NCBI GenBank assembly: GCA_025345505.1
Contig: JANVCC010000011.1
Span: forward strand, 10,824,184 to 10,888,183
DNA: 64,000 nucleotides
Source of the DNA: Todiramphus chloris collaris
Taxonomy: Eukaryota; Chordata; Aves; Coraciiformes; Alcedinidae
Direction: 5' to 3'
Under the pieces are notes generated by a model that did not search any database, was not told the origin of the DNA, and saw only the letters and a list, made by a program, of their open reading frames with translations. Every line of letters starts with the position of its first letter. Position 1 is the stretch's first letter. Position numbers and translations under genes: made by a program. Shown piece by piece: positions 10,170 to 25,419 of this stretch.

Positions 10170-12130
10170 GTAGCTCAGATATGGTCTGAACACAGACACC
10201 CCTCAAGGATAAAATCTGAGCCACGTGCAAGTGATTAGAGATTTCAGCACTGGCCTCAGCTACGTTAAGATGACATAAAACCTGCTCAAAGAGGAACAGA
10301 CCTGAGGCAAAAGGAAGAAGCTGTAAAGTACAAGGCCCATCTAATTAATTCAAAAAACTGAGTTCTTTTAGAAACTCTTTATAAAATTTTATAACAATTC
10401 CTAATAATTTTACTTATCTGTATTCTGAAAAGATGCCTCTAGTAATGCAGGGTAGTATGCGAGATGTAAGTATCTTAATTACATATTTTTCATTTTCTTT
10501 TTTTTTTTCTTCTTTGCATTTCCTATTGTTTCATGAAACTGTTTTTGATACTTTAGGAATTTTTAAAATCTTTTTTTTCATCTGCCTTGTGAATTTGAAA
10601 GTGAATTCCAAAGAACTGTATTCACTGGGGTAACACTATCAGCATACTTTTGAGCAAGTTAAAGCAGGACTTTCAAAAATAGTCAAGGTGGAAAATGCTC
10701 TTATTTTTTGCTGAAATTTCAACTTCTAAAATCATATGACTTTTCTGACTTCAGAATGAAAGAAACCAGGCACTTTCAGCTCTTACACAACAGTACGTTT
10801 CCTGACAGCATGACTTCCTCATTGTGAAATGCAAAACAGAGTTGGCACAACACAAACATTGTTAAGTCTTTGACAAAACACAAACACTGTTAAGTCTTTA
10901 ACAGGGACACTATTCCCCATTTCTGATCACAGTCAGATCATTTCTAGGGATTGAAAAGTTGTACATTTATTAAATGTATGTAGTTAGGCTGAGTCTGTTC
11001 TTTGCTAGTTTATTCATATTCAGTCTCCCTAACAACAGCCCTGTCCTGAAGGATTTCTGGATACGTAGCACGTGAAACAAATCTTGACTTTTCTACTACT
11101 AGCCATTTGATGTTGCTTTGTGTTTTGGAAATACTTTTGTTCTTTGGGCATCTTCATTTTTTCCTCCAATAGAGAGTAAATTGAGCCAGTTAGGGTGTTT
11201 GTGTAAATCCTACATTACTTTTTAAGGATTCTAGGCACTTTTCACTGTGTGACAAAGGATTTTCTTGGCTAACACCAGCCACCAGAAGACATACTTTATA
11301 CAGTGTAGTATTATATTCCATTCTGGCTCTTCTGTCTAAATGAAGGTGAACCTTGTTGGTTGTTGAATGTGCTGAAAAACAGGGTGTGAGTCTTGTAAGA
11401 GTGTTTGGGAGTCCAGGTTTTCAGAATTGTTATTTGCAGCAGTAGCATGACTTGGTGTCTTCCCATATCCCAAATTAGTCTTAAGTCAGATTAAGCTGCA
11501 TGACAAATAAAGAGCTCCTTTACAGAGGGAGGTGAAAAGAGGAGGGTGGAAAGAAAACCATGAGTCCATCAAAGAATTACCCTGCTCTGGGTGGCCTAGC
11601 TGGTAGACATGCATGGTCACCTGCATCAGGATCCAGCTCTCATTCTGCAACACGGATCTACATCTGTAGGTAATATTCAGAGGAAGAGCTGGGCTGGGGA
11701 TAATTCCTACGTCTGCTCATGCTCCAGAGGTGTTTTGGGGGGGGGGGGTTATCCTGATTTTCTTCATCACATCCACCTGTCTCCTCAGGGATGCCCATAC
11801 CTCCATCTGTCAGGAGGCTCAGCCTCCCTGCTGGCAGACTACCGCCAGACCCCTCCTGTTCTGAAAACCCTCCTGTCCTTCGTGCTTCTCCCAGCGCTAC
11901 CCATTCCTCTTCTGTCAGGCTGGCAAACTGGTCGGTGATGGTGCGTGTGTCAGGCTGGAAGGTAACCCAAGCCCAAAGCGAAACCGCAGTGTTTTGAACC
12001 CTTTTCCACCAGGACACCCCTGCCAAGGGCTACTAGACACCCCCCGACCCCCGCACGTGTTGATGCGAAACGTTACTTAGTATTTCAAGCAAGTACACAG
12101 ACTTTTTTATTACTTCCCCCCCCCCCCCCG
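10170..12130. other. intergenic, nothing recognised except small repeats
   Basis: Flank between the LTR and the SAT1 CpG island. It contains a 28-bp tandem duplication (10850-10905), a run of 12 G (11737-11748) and a run of 14 C (12116-12129). No exon or known mobile element was recognised. Confidence 0.5.
10850..10905. repeat. 28-bp tandem duplication
   Basis: Two adjacent copies of a unit beginning ACACAAACA(T/C)TGTTAAGTC, at 10850 and 10878, differing at a few positions. Confidence 0.8.
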
Positions 12131-12588
12131 CCCCCTCCACACAGCGGTGAAAACCACGGCGCCGATTCCCGCCGTAGCCCAGGCGGCCAAGGCGCTGCCA
12201 CGGCGCCCCTGACGGTGCCGCGGCGCTCAGCGCCCCGCAGAGAGACTCCCCAGTCAGGTGCCGTCGCACTCGCTGAGGCGACGATGGGCTCTCTTTCTAG
12301 GGAGCTGTGGAAGCCAGTGCCGGGACAAGCCCGCGGCCCCAAGCGGGCCAGGGCGAGCTCCCCGTGCGTGACTGGGCGGGTGGTAGGGGGGGTGTTCCCC
12401 TCAGCCCCGGGCCGCTGAGGGAGAAGGGAGAAGGGGCTGTCTCTACCCCGGGCGCCCTGCAGCGCCGCCCGGCTCTGCTAGGGGGCGCCGCCGCGCGGCG
12501 GGCGATGGCGGAGCGAGGCGAGTCACGAGACATGCCGCGGCAGATGTTGCTGGCACGCTGAGGCAAGATTCCGGGCAGGGGCGCTGTC

Positions 12589-12666
12589 ATTGGCTGAGGA
12601 CGGGCGCCACTCGCGCTCCCATTGGCTCGCGTGCCGGGAGAGGCGGAGCGCGGGTATCTATAAATA
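12589..12666 (+). promoter_or_regulatory. SAT1 core promoter: two CCAAT boxes and a TATA box
   Basis: ATTGG (inverted CCAAT) occurs at 12589-12593 and again at 12621-12625. TATAAATA lies at 12659-12666. The spacing is typical of a focused promoter and predicts a start site near 12690, about 200 bases before the SAT1 start codon. A TATA box inside a CpG island fits an inducible housekeeping gene, as SAT1 is known to be. Confidence 0.75.
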
Positions 12667-12758
12667 GGGAGCGCAGAGCCGGCCGGGGGCACAGTTGCAG
12701 TCGGGGGACACAGGCGGTGCCGGAGGAGGTTCCCTTGTCTGATTAACGCCGCCGGGAC

Positions 12759-12773
12759 ATGCTCGCAGCCTGA
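12759..12773 (+). other. upstream ORF 1 in the SAT1 leader (4 codons)
   Basis: ATG CTC GCA GCC TGA within the predicted 5' UTR. The ATG has GAC at -3 to -1, a reasonable initiation context. The ORF ends before the second uORF begins at 12808. Confidence 0.55.
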
Positions 12774-12887
12774 CTGACCGCAGGTGGCCGCCGCGCCCGG
12801 GACACGAATGAAGAAGCAGTTGCTCCTCCTGTTCACACATCGGGGACTCGTCAGCCGAGGGGGCCGCAGGGGGAAGCGCCGTCGAAA

Positions 12888-15373
<2,486 letters not shown>

Positions 15374-15720
15374 GAGATTATTCCAGCAAATAAATTCTTC
15401 CTGCGAATATATGTGCTCTCTGAATAAACTCCTTCTTGCTTTCTCTGCACAGTTTGTAGTGGAATAAAGTAGTGTGGATGCTAACAATGAAAATGCTATG
15501 CAGGCATGGTTGTAGAGTAATTGGTACTGTGATCTGGAGGCGAGGCATCTGTGAAGTTCTGTATGTGCTTGTGCGCATCCTTTACCAGTGTGGGCTTGTA
15601 ATCTTTGTATATGGAAACTTCATTCTTGTAAGTGTCATTCAAATGTGTACAATGTACACACTGGTAGGGTTTGTTTTAATTATTGCCTTTTATAAAAATA
15701 AATAGTGTTTTCACTTCATG
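15374..15720 (+). terminator. SAT1 3' UTR and poly(A) signals
   Basis: AATAAA occurs at 15389-15394, 15423-15428, 15463-15468 and 15697-15702. The first is only 16 nt after the stop. The close spacing allows several 3' ends. Which is used cannot be told from sequence. Confidence 0.7.
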
Positions 15721-18700
15721 GCAGTAGTTTTGACTTTTAATTCTAATGTACAGTGTTTGGTTATCTAGCAATCAAATTAACAAAAGACTATTCACCCAAA
15801 CATTTTTGAGTGATGCACAATTCACCACTGGTGAGATAAAAGGTGCATTGAGTGCCTGCAGGACCTCGGGGTGAGGTTCTGAGCACCTGTGCTGAAGCTG
15901 AGTGAAGGGGTGTGAGATCAAACTCTGCTTCCTGTGTGGCGCAGAGCATCCTGTCAAGTGAGCATTCTGTGCAACTCAACCACACACGTGTTAAGAGTTG
16001 GTTGATTTGGAGGCCTTCAATTAGCTTGCTGCTCTGGGCCCTCTAGAAAGCGGCTCCAAAAATGAAGTGTGTGGCATTGCCTCTTTGGGACTTAACTGCA
16101 GCTAGCAGGGTATAACCTTGAAGGGGAAGATGCATCCAGCTGTAGTTCCAAAGATTAAACCACAAAAATAGTGTTCACTGGTCAGGAGTAGGAGAAACTA
16201 TTTCTATAAACCACAAAATCTCTTAGGTGAATGGCGCTAACACAGAATGCTTCTGGCAATCTCTGTGCATGATTTCAGATGCTGTAGGGAGTTCCTGCAT
16301 GTGCCTCACTGCTCTGTATTGGGTGGCAGGGGTGAGGTGCCTGAAAGCAAGCGCTGTGTTACACAGTGCAATACTCATACTCTGCGTGTTTAAACCTTTG
16401 CACAGCAGTAAGTAGAAAAAAATGCTGCTGCTCAGCTGGGAAACAAGGTTCTCAACTTTTCAATACTGTGTATGCCCCTCTCTGAAGTTGATGGTGAAAG
16501 TGCAGACATGAAAGTTCTACACCATTCTCCTCTTGCTTTGGAGTACCCCTGCAATGAAAGTCGTCTTTCAGCCAGCACTGCTTTCGCTTCAAGGGAAGGG
16601 AAGAGACTGACCTGCCTTGCGCCATGTACTGGTTTAAATAGCACGAGGCTCTAAACAGATTTTGATCACTGCATAAATTGTGTCCTTGGGAAGATGTCTC
16701 CTTCTCCGAGAGGGTACGGGGCAGTGACTGCTTCAACCATGGGCGAGGCTATGCTAGTTTCAAGAACAAGATGCCCCCCTGCCTAATGCCAGCAGCAGGC
16801 TCTGCAGGGCTTTTATCATAAAACTGCTCTTGCAGTTCTGTTTTTAACTAAGGCAGTGTGCCAGCTCTGCCCAGGTGTGAGATCTGTCTGGCAGCTGCTG
16901 CCTCAAGAATGAGAAGACCAATAAGCAATACAAGAGTTCTTGGAAGAGAACAGGAGGTAGCATGTGATCAAGTCTGGACAAACACAGGCTGGACTGAGCC
17001 CGCAATTGTGTAAATTACCTTGATTTAGTAGGTCAGGTTCTGCATGAGAAAGTCATCTCGACACTCCATCTGTCTATGTTCACCTCAGCTGTGAGAGCGT
17101 TATACCATGTGCAGAAAGCCAAGCCTCAAATCCCTCTCCTGCCCAAGGGGAGCAGAAATCTGTGTTTCTTACTTGACAGCAGATTACCTACTAGGCTATG
17201 AACCACCCTACTTGCTATGGCCAAACCAGTACTCTTCTACAATTCAGTAGGCCAAAGAAGGTGAGAGGAAGCCTACCTGATGAACCAGCCAGGTAGCTAT
17301 CGCTGGAGGTAGTAGGGGAAGGACAAGATGGTCCTCCAGCAGCTCTTGCCGAGAGTCAGGGTGTTGTATCTTCTCAGTGGTGAAGCTGTAGTAACTTCAC
17401 TGGTTAACTGGGTGAGCTACAGGAACCTACTTGTGCATCCCAGTCTCAGTGGGATCTGCTTTGAAGTTATTTTAAGCTGGTGCTTTTGGCTCTGTGTACC
17501 CATCCAGAAGGCGATTACTAGTAGAGCAATTTAAGAATGTTTTTATTTTCAAATTAACAGTTCATTAGATATCTAGGACAGACCTGCTTAAATCTCAGTT
17601 CCCCAGACTTCTGAAGCACAATAAAGCTATCAAAGCTGCATGACTGAATGGAACAAGCTAGCTAATTAGGCATTATAATTGAGAAAATAAGCAGCTTAGT
17701 CAAATTTTTAATCAATTTAAAATTGTTTATCATATCTTGTTCATCTTTGTCTGCCAACGCACTTTACCATTGCCTTTTCTGAACAAATTATAATGAAAGA
17801 GATTCTCAGGGAGTCACAGAAAACAAGCAACGCAGTGCTAAATGAGAGGGCCTTTTCTAGCCAACTGTGGTAATTTTAGACATTCACACACAAAAGACAA
17901 GGACTAACCTTTCAGGTCTGACTTTCATTGAGATCCTACTAAGAGGTAGGGTTTTTAAAACCAGCAGAAGTATTGTCACAGTTGCGTAACAGAATCTCCA
18001 GCAGAGTGATGCTGTAATGCCTCAAGAAAAGACTGGTTTTAAATTCCCCCAGTAACATTTTCACAAGCCAACAGGGGACCAAGGTGACTCTATAACTGCA
18101 ATCGAGATGCACAGCAGAGTATTTTCTGTGGGTTTAGACATGGGAGAAACCTCATCTGCCTTGACTCTCTTCGTTTCGAGGATCACGACCATACCACCAA
18201 GCTGCAGCACGAGTGCATGACCAGGCTAAGCAATACCAGTAGGCTTTGAGCTGATTGCTGGTATCACACCAGTGGGAATTCATCGCTGCACAGGTGCAGG
18301 GCTTGCGTGGGGCCTGCAGCCTGTCAGCCTTCTGCGTTACCCTAGTTTCTCGCTGCAGCTGCCTGCCCCTGGGGAAGAGTTAGAGAGTGGGTGTTAGGAC
18401 AGCACCGATAACATCTCCAGGGAGGTGAGGTGCAAAGATCCTCCTTGTTCTCGCTTTCAAGCTCATGGCTTGAAGTTCTTCTTACTCCAAGCCAGCCAGC
18501 AGAAGGCTTTGCGACTGCAGCGTTTCCACTTTCCCATTGGGCAGGGATGGAAAGGCAGCCCCTGAAAAACTTGCAGCCACAGGATGTGGCAGAGGGCTGT
18601 ACCCGGCTGAAAGAAGGAGTGCTGGGCTCACTGCCCCCTCTCCACGCTTGGCATTTTCCTGCTCGCAGGCTCCCACACAATGATCTGAGCCGTAGCCATA

Positions 18701-19193
18701 GAGACAGCATGGAAGGAGGCTTTTTTGTCTAGTAATTTGAGTTAAAACATAATATATGCAAGAAAAACAACCCTTCCCCCTCCCCTCTTCTTTTAAAGAG
18801 CTTTCGCTCCCAATATAATTTAAAAAAAACCACAATGCAAACTTTTCCCCCAAAGACCATATAGGCGCTTCAATGCGTTCCTACACACAGCGTTTTGTCT
18901 TGGGGGACTTGCCACCCTGGAGCCTGGGCAGCCGAATGCGGAGGGCTCGCTGACGCAGCTGCGGGGAAAACACCAGCTACATACATATCCGCCGGGGACT
19001 CGGGAAACCCTTGCGTAATTCTCTGCCACACAGCGTGACCTCAGCCTGGAGGCTAGCATGGAGCTGTGCTTCCTGCCTCTCTTTATGTCGGCCAGCTTTG
19101 TTTCTTTCAGCTTGCCAAAGTCTCCTCAGAGGCCTTGCTCCCCTGGGCCCTCCCTCCACATGCCTTGGGGGAGCAAAAGCGGAGCTGAAGGAG
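15721..19193. other. intergenic downstream of SAT1, nothing recognised
   Basis: Unique-looking sequence of mixed composition. Open frames up to about 120 codons near 18.3-18.9 kb have no domain features. No CR1, LTR or convincing exon was seen. Confidence 0.5.
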
Positions 19194-19688
19194 CACATAC
19201 AAAACCCTGCACGCACACAAACACATACACACAAGCACACACACAACACACACACATACACACATAAACACATACACACAAGCACACACACAACACACAC
19301 ATACAACACACATACACACACATACACATAAAGATACAAACATACAACACGCACAAACACATACAACACACATACACACACATACAAACACATAGACACA
19401 TACACATAAACACATATAAACACACACATGACACACACAAACACATACACACCAACACACACAAACATACACACATACAAACACACATACAAACACACAC
19501 ACATGCACACACACGTGCACACAGAAATGCACATAAATGCATACACATAAAACACCCACACAAACACACACCCAAACACAGAAACACACGTACACGCAAA
19601 CACACAGAAACACACCCCACACACACACATACACACACAAATGCACACACACAATGCACACAGACACACATACACACAGGCACACACG
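19194..19688. repeat. AC-rich microsatellite, about 0.5 kb
   Basis: Almost purely A and C on the plus strand with scattered T and G, built of ACAC, CACATA, ACAAACAC and ACACATAC variants. Minus-strand open frames of 200-267 codons across it are Cys/Val-rich translations of the GTGTGT repeat and not genes. Alternating purine-pyrimidine sequence of this length can adopt left-handed DNA. Confidence 0.97.
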
Positions 19689-19996
19689 GACTGCTGGCAG
19701 TGCCAAGGACACCTGCAGCGTGCAGCTGTTTGGCTTCCTTTAAATAATTCACCTCGCGTAACAGACTGGGCTTTGCCCACTTGTTTTGCTTGCCTGGGCG
19801 TGATTGCTTACATTGTTGAGTTGGGTTTTGTGGAACACGGGTTTTGGAGAAGTGGCTGTAATTTAAATAAAGGCGTTTGCTGCTATCTGAAACAAAACAC
19901 ATGGCTAGCGTGCCTGCCACTGATGTTTAATCTCACTGCAAACTGAAAGCGGGCAGCTACTTCACCATCCAGACACAACTCCCTCTTGTGACTCTT

Positions 19997-20378
19997 CTTG
20001 TTGTTTAGTCTGGAGAAAAAGAGGCTGAGGTGAGACCTTATCGCTCTTTACAACTGCCTGAAAGGAGGTCGGAGTGAGGTGGGGTTCAATCCCTTCTCCC
20101 ATGTAATGAGCAATGTGACAAGAGGAAACGGCCTCAAGATGCACCAGGAGAGGTTTAGGTTGGATATTAAGAAAAATTTCTTCACTGAAAGGCTTACCAA
20201 GCCCTGGAACAGGCTGCCCAGGGAAGTGGTGGAGTGGACATCCCTGGAGGTATTTAAAATATGTATAGATGTGGTGCTGAGGGACTTGGTTTAGTAGGGG
20301 ACTTGGCAGTGCTGGGTTAACAGTTGGACTCGATGATCTTAAAGGTCTTTTCCAACCTAAAAGATTCTATGATTCTTT
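19997..20378 (+). mobile_element. CR1 LINE 3' fragment
   Basis: It begins with the CR1 C-terminal region (TCTGGAGAAAAAGAGGCTGAGG). It continues through the [11 protein letters not shown] and [11 protein letters not shown]-type segments (open frame 20079-20294) and ends in the CR1 tail GATTCTATGATTCTT. It is truncated to about 380 bp. Confidence 0.92.
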
Positions 20379-21540
20379 ATACCCTAAGACCCTGGCAAGT
20401 TGTTTTTTTTCTGTGGAGCAGGTTTTTGTAAGTGCAACCTTGATGGAAGGCTTTAGAGCCCATCAGGAGCTCAGACCAGTCCCCATAGGGAGCTGCTCAT
20501 GGAGGAGAGAGTGCAAGGCTCAAGATGGTGGACATGGGCTCTGGGGTAAGGGCACAGCCAGACACCAGTGCAGCACTGCCAGGTACACTTCTCCTGTCCC
20601 CCAGACCTTGCCCTACTGCACTCTGATTTCTTCTGCTGTTAGAAATGCTCCTTGTGGGTGATAACGGAATAAAGCACAGGTACACATGTCTACTGAAAAT
20701 GGGGGGTGGTGGGGGAAGGGAGGAAATTCTTCCTTCAAAACAGTTTCAGTTTCATTTCACGGATTTACTGGAGGTCAAAGCACAAGATAAAGAGCCCCAT
20801 GGAATAATTAGCTCATGAGAATGAAAACCAAACATCAATTCAGAAACTCCTCCAAGTTAAATAGTTTTGTTCGTTTGCATTCCCACCTTCTCATATTTCT
20901 ATTGTTCACACATCAGGTGTCAGCTGGTTACGTTCAGTCAAAGGGAAAAGGCATCACCATTTTCTTGAGTGCTGTTTCCCTCCTCCACCGAAACGGGTTA
21001 AAAAGAATGTGCTTTCGTGATGAAACCAAGTGCCCATCCCCTCCGGGAAGTCTGCTGTAGAGCACAGCGAGATGGCTTTACAACTTCCAAATCACCTCCC
21101 AGAAGCCCACTGTGTGGGGAAGGGACGTGAGCTCTTGAAAATCCTGCTAGAAACCTTCCTCCACCTGTGGAAAAAAGTGTAAGAGAGACAGTAGCTTTCC
21201 ACGTGGAAGCCCACGGTTGTTTCCCAGTAACCTGGATATTGCAATGGTGTTTTAAAAACATGCTGCTGTTTATAAACACAGTGCAGGGTGACATTTTTCA
21301 AAGCTGGTTACCATAATTATGCACCCAGATACCAATGCAAAGCTACCTTTGAACAGCCTTCCTCTAATTGCTCTCATGATGAGCAAACTCCAGTCTAAGC
21401 ACTTCACAATCTCCCTAAACTTTCACATTTGAACCATTTCAGTCACCAACGTAGAAACACCACTGCACAGCTTGTACAGGATGAAACAAAAGGACTCATA
21501 GTTTTGGTCTGTAGTCTCTTGATTCCCATGACACACCTCT
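20379..21540. other. intergenic, nothing recognised
   Basis: No exon or known mobile element was recognised between the two CR1 copies. It includes a G-rich stretch near 20700-20727. Confidence 0.45.
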
Positions 21541-22417
21541 AATGCAGATGACACCAAGCTGGGTGGAAGTGTCGATCTGCTTGAGGGTAGGGAAGCTCTA
21601 CAAAGGGATCTAGATAGGCTAGACCGCTGGACCAAGGCCAATTCCATGAGTTTTAATAAGGCCAAGTGCCAGGTCCTGCACTTGGGCCACAGCAACCCCC
21701 AGCAGCGCTACAGGCTTGGGGAGGAGTGGCTGGAGAGCTGCCTGGCAGAGAAGGACCGGGGGGTGTTGAGTGATGAGCCAGCAGTGTGCCCGGGTGGCCA
21801 AGAAGGCCAATGGCATCCTGGCCTGGATCAGCAATAGTGTGGCCAGCAGGAGCAGGGAGGTGATCATTCCTCTGTTCTTGGCTTTGATGAGGCCGCACCT
21901 CAAATACTGTGTCCAGGTTTGGGCGCCTCTCTACAAGAAGGATGTTGAGGTGCTGGAGAGGGTACAGGGGCGGGCTGCAAAGCTAGGAAAGGGTTTGGAG
22001 CATGTCTCTTATGAGGAGAGGCTGAGGGATCTGGGGCTGTTTAACCTTGAGAAAAGAAGGCTGAGGGGAGACCTTATTGCCCTCTACAGCTACCTGAAGG
22101 GAAGTTGTAGTGAGGTGGGAGTTGGTCTGTTCTCCCTGGTGACAAGGGACAGAACAAGAGGAAATGGCCTGAAGTTGAACCAGGGGAGGTTCAGGCTGGG
22201 TATCAGGAAGCATTTCTTTCCAGAAAGGGTTGTCAGGCATTGGAATGGCCCACCCAGGGAGGTGGTGGAGTCACCATTCCTGGAGGTGTTTAAGAGCCAG
22301 TTAGATGTCGTGCTCAGGGACATGGTTTAGTGGTTTTTGATATGGCTAGGAATAAGGTTGGACTTGATCATCTTGAAGGTCTCTTCCATCCAAAACTATT
22401 CTATGATTCTATGAATA
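21541..22417 (+). mobile_element. CR1 LINE, 5'-truncated
   Basis: It starts at the CR1 sequence GCAGATGACACCAAGCTGGG and ends TTCTATGATTCTATGAA, about 0.88 kb. The reverse transcriptase C-terminal frame is broken. One part is open at 21646-21837 ([18 protein letters not shown]) and the rest at 21770-22330 ([19 protein letters not shown]). A frameshift near 21.77 kb separates them. Confidence 0.94.
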
Positions 22418-25400
22418 CATTTTAGGTACAATTGCAGTTGCAGGCACAGGGATTTTTTTTTTTTTACATTTTTTCCATAGTTAATGTGAAGGGAACAATC
22501 AAAATCTGTGTTCACTGCTCCTAGGGGTAATAACCTCTGAGTAGAGCTGTAGCTTTGCCATCTGTGCAGAAAATGTAAGGAGAAAAAAAAAAGAGGCAGA
22601 AGGAGAGGGCTGCAGTGGTGAAAGGATGACATGCAAGAGCTGACCATGTAGCCTGCCATGGGAAGCCACGTGACCCACAGAGAAATGGCATCAAAGAAAA
22701 TGGTTTAGGCTTCATTCTTTCCAGGTAAATGTAATCAGAAGAAACTAGAAAATCAGAAGTCTCAGAGGTAAATTCCTGGGATACACTAATAATTTCTGGA
22801 TTATTTTTACCTCTCGTTGATCTCATTATGCTTACCTCCGTGGATTAGCAAGCATTGGATTTACGAGCGTAGGAGCAGGAATTACTTGTTGCTGAAGAAC
22901 AACAGAGCTGGCAGATAAAGGTAGCAACAAGTGTTAGCATCAAAGAAATAACACTGTATTCATCCAGTTTTAAGGAAGACCAAAAGCAGATGAAAATTCA
23001 AGGCACAGTGGCAGTCAGTGTGTGCTGTCCCCTATCCACGCAAGGAAGCACATTCACTTTATGTAACTACGTATCTCTGAAAGCTGTCAGGCTGTAAAAA
23101 AGGCTGATAAAACAAAGTCCACCTCATTACAAAGTATGGCTGGTCTGAATGACAGTCAAGTGAGGACAAGGTTAAAGAGTACCAGAGGAAAAAAAACCAC
23201 CTTTTCATGAGCAAATACTCAGGATTTATAGGCATCAGTTGACTACCTTCTCAGCACAAGGAAGTAATAAAACGATCCTGCATTTCCATGCTGAGTTTGC
23301 CATCACCAAGCTTTGAGTGAAAATTGGTTATAGAAGTCCTGTGGAGAATCAGAACCCCAGAGCTCTTTTTTTTTTGCCATTTGCGCTTGGTGTCAGCAAG
23401 CTATTTTTTTTCTGCTGTTAAAAGTCAAAGCATTTTTCACTCCTGCAGTTCAACGTACTGACATCCCTGCTTCACTCCCAGGCAGGACCAGGTTTGCCTC
23501 TACAGACCCATAGCCCTGTGCTTCTCCAGCTTGGTTCATGCAGCTGGGGCTTCCCTCGCACACTACCATCTGGTTTCTCAGCTAGGGTATTTTCTGCAGT
23601 AAGCACAGAACTGCAAATGCCAAAGGTCCTCTTAGCACAGGTCTAAAAGCAAGAAGGGCTCATGTGGTGTAGAGGAGGACGTGACATTGTGTCACATTCT
23701 TTCTTAGAGAAGCTGTTGAGTGTTTAGGATACGAGAATCGGTGGTCCTTTCATTTAAAATATAAAGCACCGTGCACTCCTGTTTGCAGGAGTAAAGAACA
23801 TACAACAAATATAAATCTGCCTAAAGCCATGTGCAGCTTTGCAACAAAAGGGCTAGAAACACAAGTGTGCCATGTGCTGTGCTGGGCCAGCCCTCACCAC
23901 TTGCTGGGGTGCAGCCCCAGCCCCTCAGCTGGCTGGGCTGCCCTGTGCTCTCCATAGCCCCAGTGGCACTTGCAGTTGGTCCTTCTGTTTCATGATCTTT
24001 TCTAAGTTCAGCCATGGTGGTCTTACTTTATGCAGCTCCAAATAGCACCTGCACCCCCCTCCAACCCCCTCACGGGTGCTGTGGTTTGTGTTTCAGAGGA
24101 GCCTCTGTGGGAGCTGGCATATGATGGAGGGGCACGGAGATAGCCATGAGCTGCTGGAAGCCCTCACCCCGTTGGCACAGAAGCATGTATGCTGCACTGA
24201 ACATCCCACCAAGTATTCCACAGGAGAGCCAGCTGCCCGAGGAAATGATCACAGACAACTCCAAGTGTCTGTTGTCCCTGGTGCTACTGCAGCCAGCAAA
24301 ACCTATCCAGCTGCAGCGTGTGGGACATCTTCTGCAGGCTCAGTGCCTGCTGACACACTATACAGACGCACACTGCCACCAGTCAATGTCAAAACAATGC
24401 CTCCTTTCCGTGAGGCTGAGACCCAGCAATCTCATGACATGGCAAACAGGATTTGGGAAGAGCTTGGTTTCATCCGAGGCAGCTCCTCTGCAGCAGGGCT
24501 GAGCTGTGGCAGATGAGATTTAGTGCCTGCTGGGACACGAAACCTGGGGTTACGGCCATGGGCTCACCACAGTCTGTGAGAGCACAGCGGAGGAGAAACC
24601 TGATGAGGTGAACATGGGAAGATGTGGGGAGCAGCTGTAGGTTTGTCCCTCCTCAGCTGTTTGGACACCTGACTGGCCAGTGAGGAGGCCCAGGTGTACC
24701 AAGGGCCCAGAAAGTGTCTCATCTGAAGAGACTCTTGGACGTGACTGTCAAACACAAGAGGGGATGTTATGAGGCCACGGACACAGTCTCACAGGCTGCT
24801 TCCTGGGGCACTGGGTAAAACATACCCCGAGTTTCAGAAGCAAAGAAATGCAGCACCCTGCAGTGAAACAGCGTTCCCAAAACCACCTTTCTGCAATGCA
24901 GCTGGCGTGAAGCTAAAGTATCTTTTCCAGAGAGCCTCTTTTACCAAAACCCTGCGAATTCAGTGACCACCTGAGTCAGGCAGCTCTCCCCCATGTCTAG
25001 GGAGAGCATCGGGGTGTCCTTGGGGCTGTGTGAGTACATCCAGGAGGACGTTCACAGCTGTCCTTGAATCAGCCCGCACTGCGACACGCGGCAACCACTC
25101 CCATGGATATCCAGCAGAGCTGCTGCCATTAACTAAATCCCCTTTACTTCAATGTAGTTTATTAAATCACATAGTCTCATAGTTAAGTATGACTCATGTA
25201 ACATGTAAGTGAACATGTGTACATGAGTTCCTCCCCTTTTGCTCCATTAAAGCTACAGTTAAAAGACTTTTCCCACAGAAATACAGTGGAATTTTACTTT
25301 ATTCACAGCAAATACAGTATCTGAGGGATAAGGTGCATAAACAGAGCATAAGTTGCACCTGTTTGTGACATGGTTTTTGTGGGGTTTTTTTCCATTAAAG

Positions 25401-25419
25401 GAGTAAAGGTGAATTTCTA
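22418..25419. other. intergenic, nothing recognised
   Basis: Mixed-composition sequence. The more GC-rich part at 23.8-24.9 kb has overlapping open frames of up to 146 codons, with no domains and no splice-site structure that I could support. Confidence 0.45.

Noticed and set aside
19107-19920. Minus-strand open frames of 201-267 codons, very rich in Cys and Val
   Set aside because: They are translations of the GTGTGT strand of the microsatellite and have no complexity of their own.
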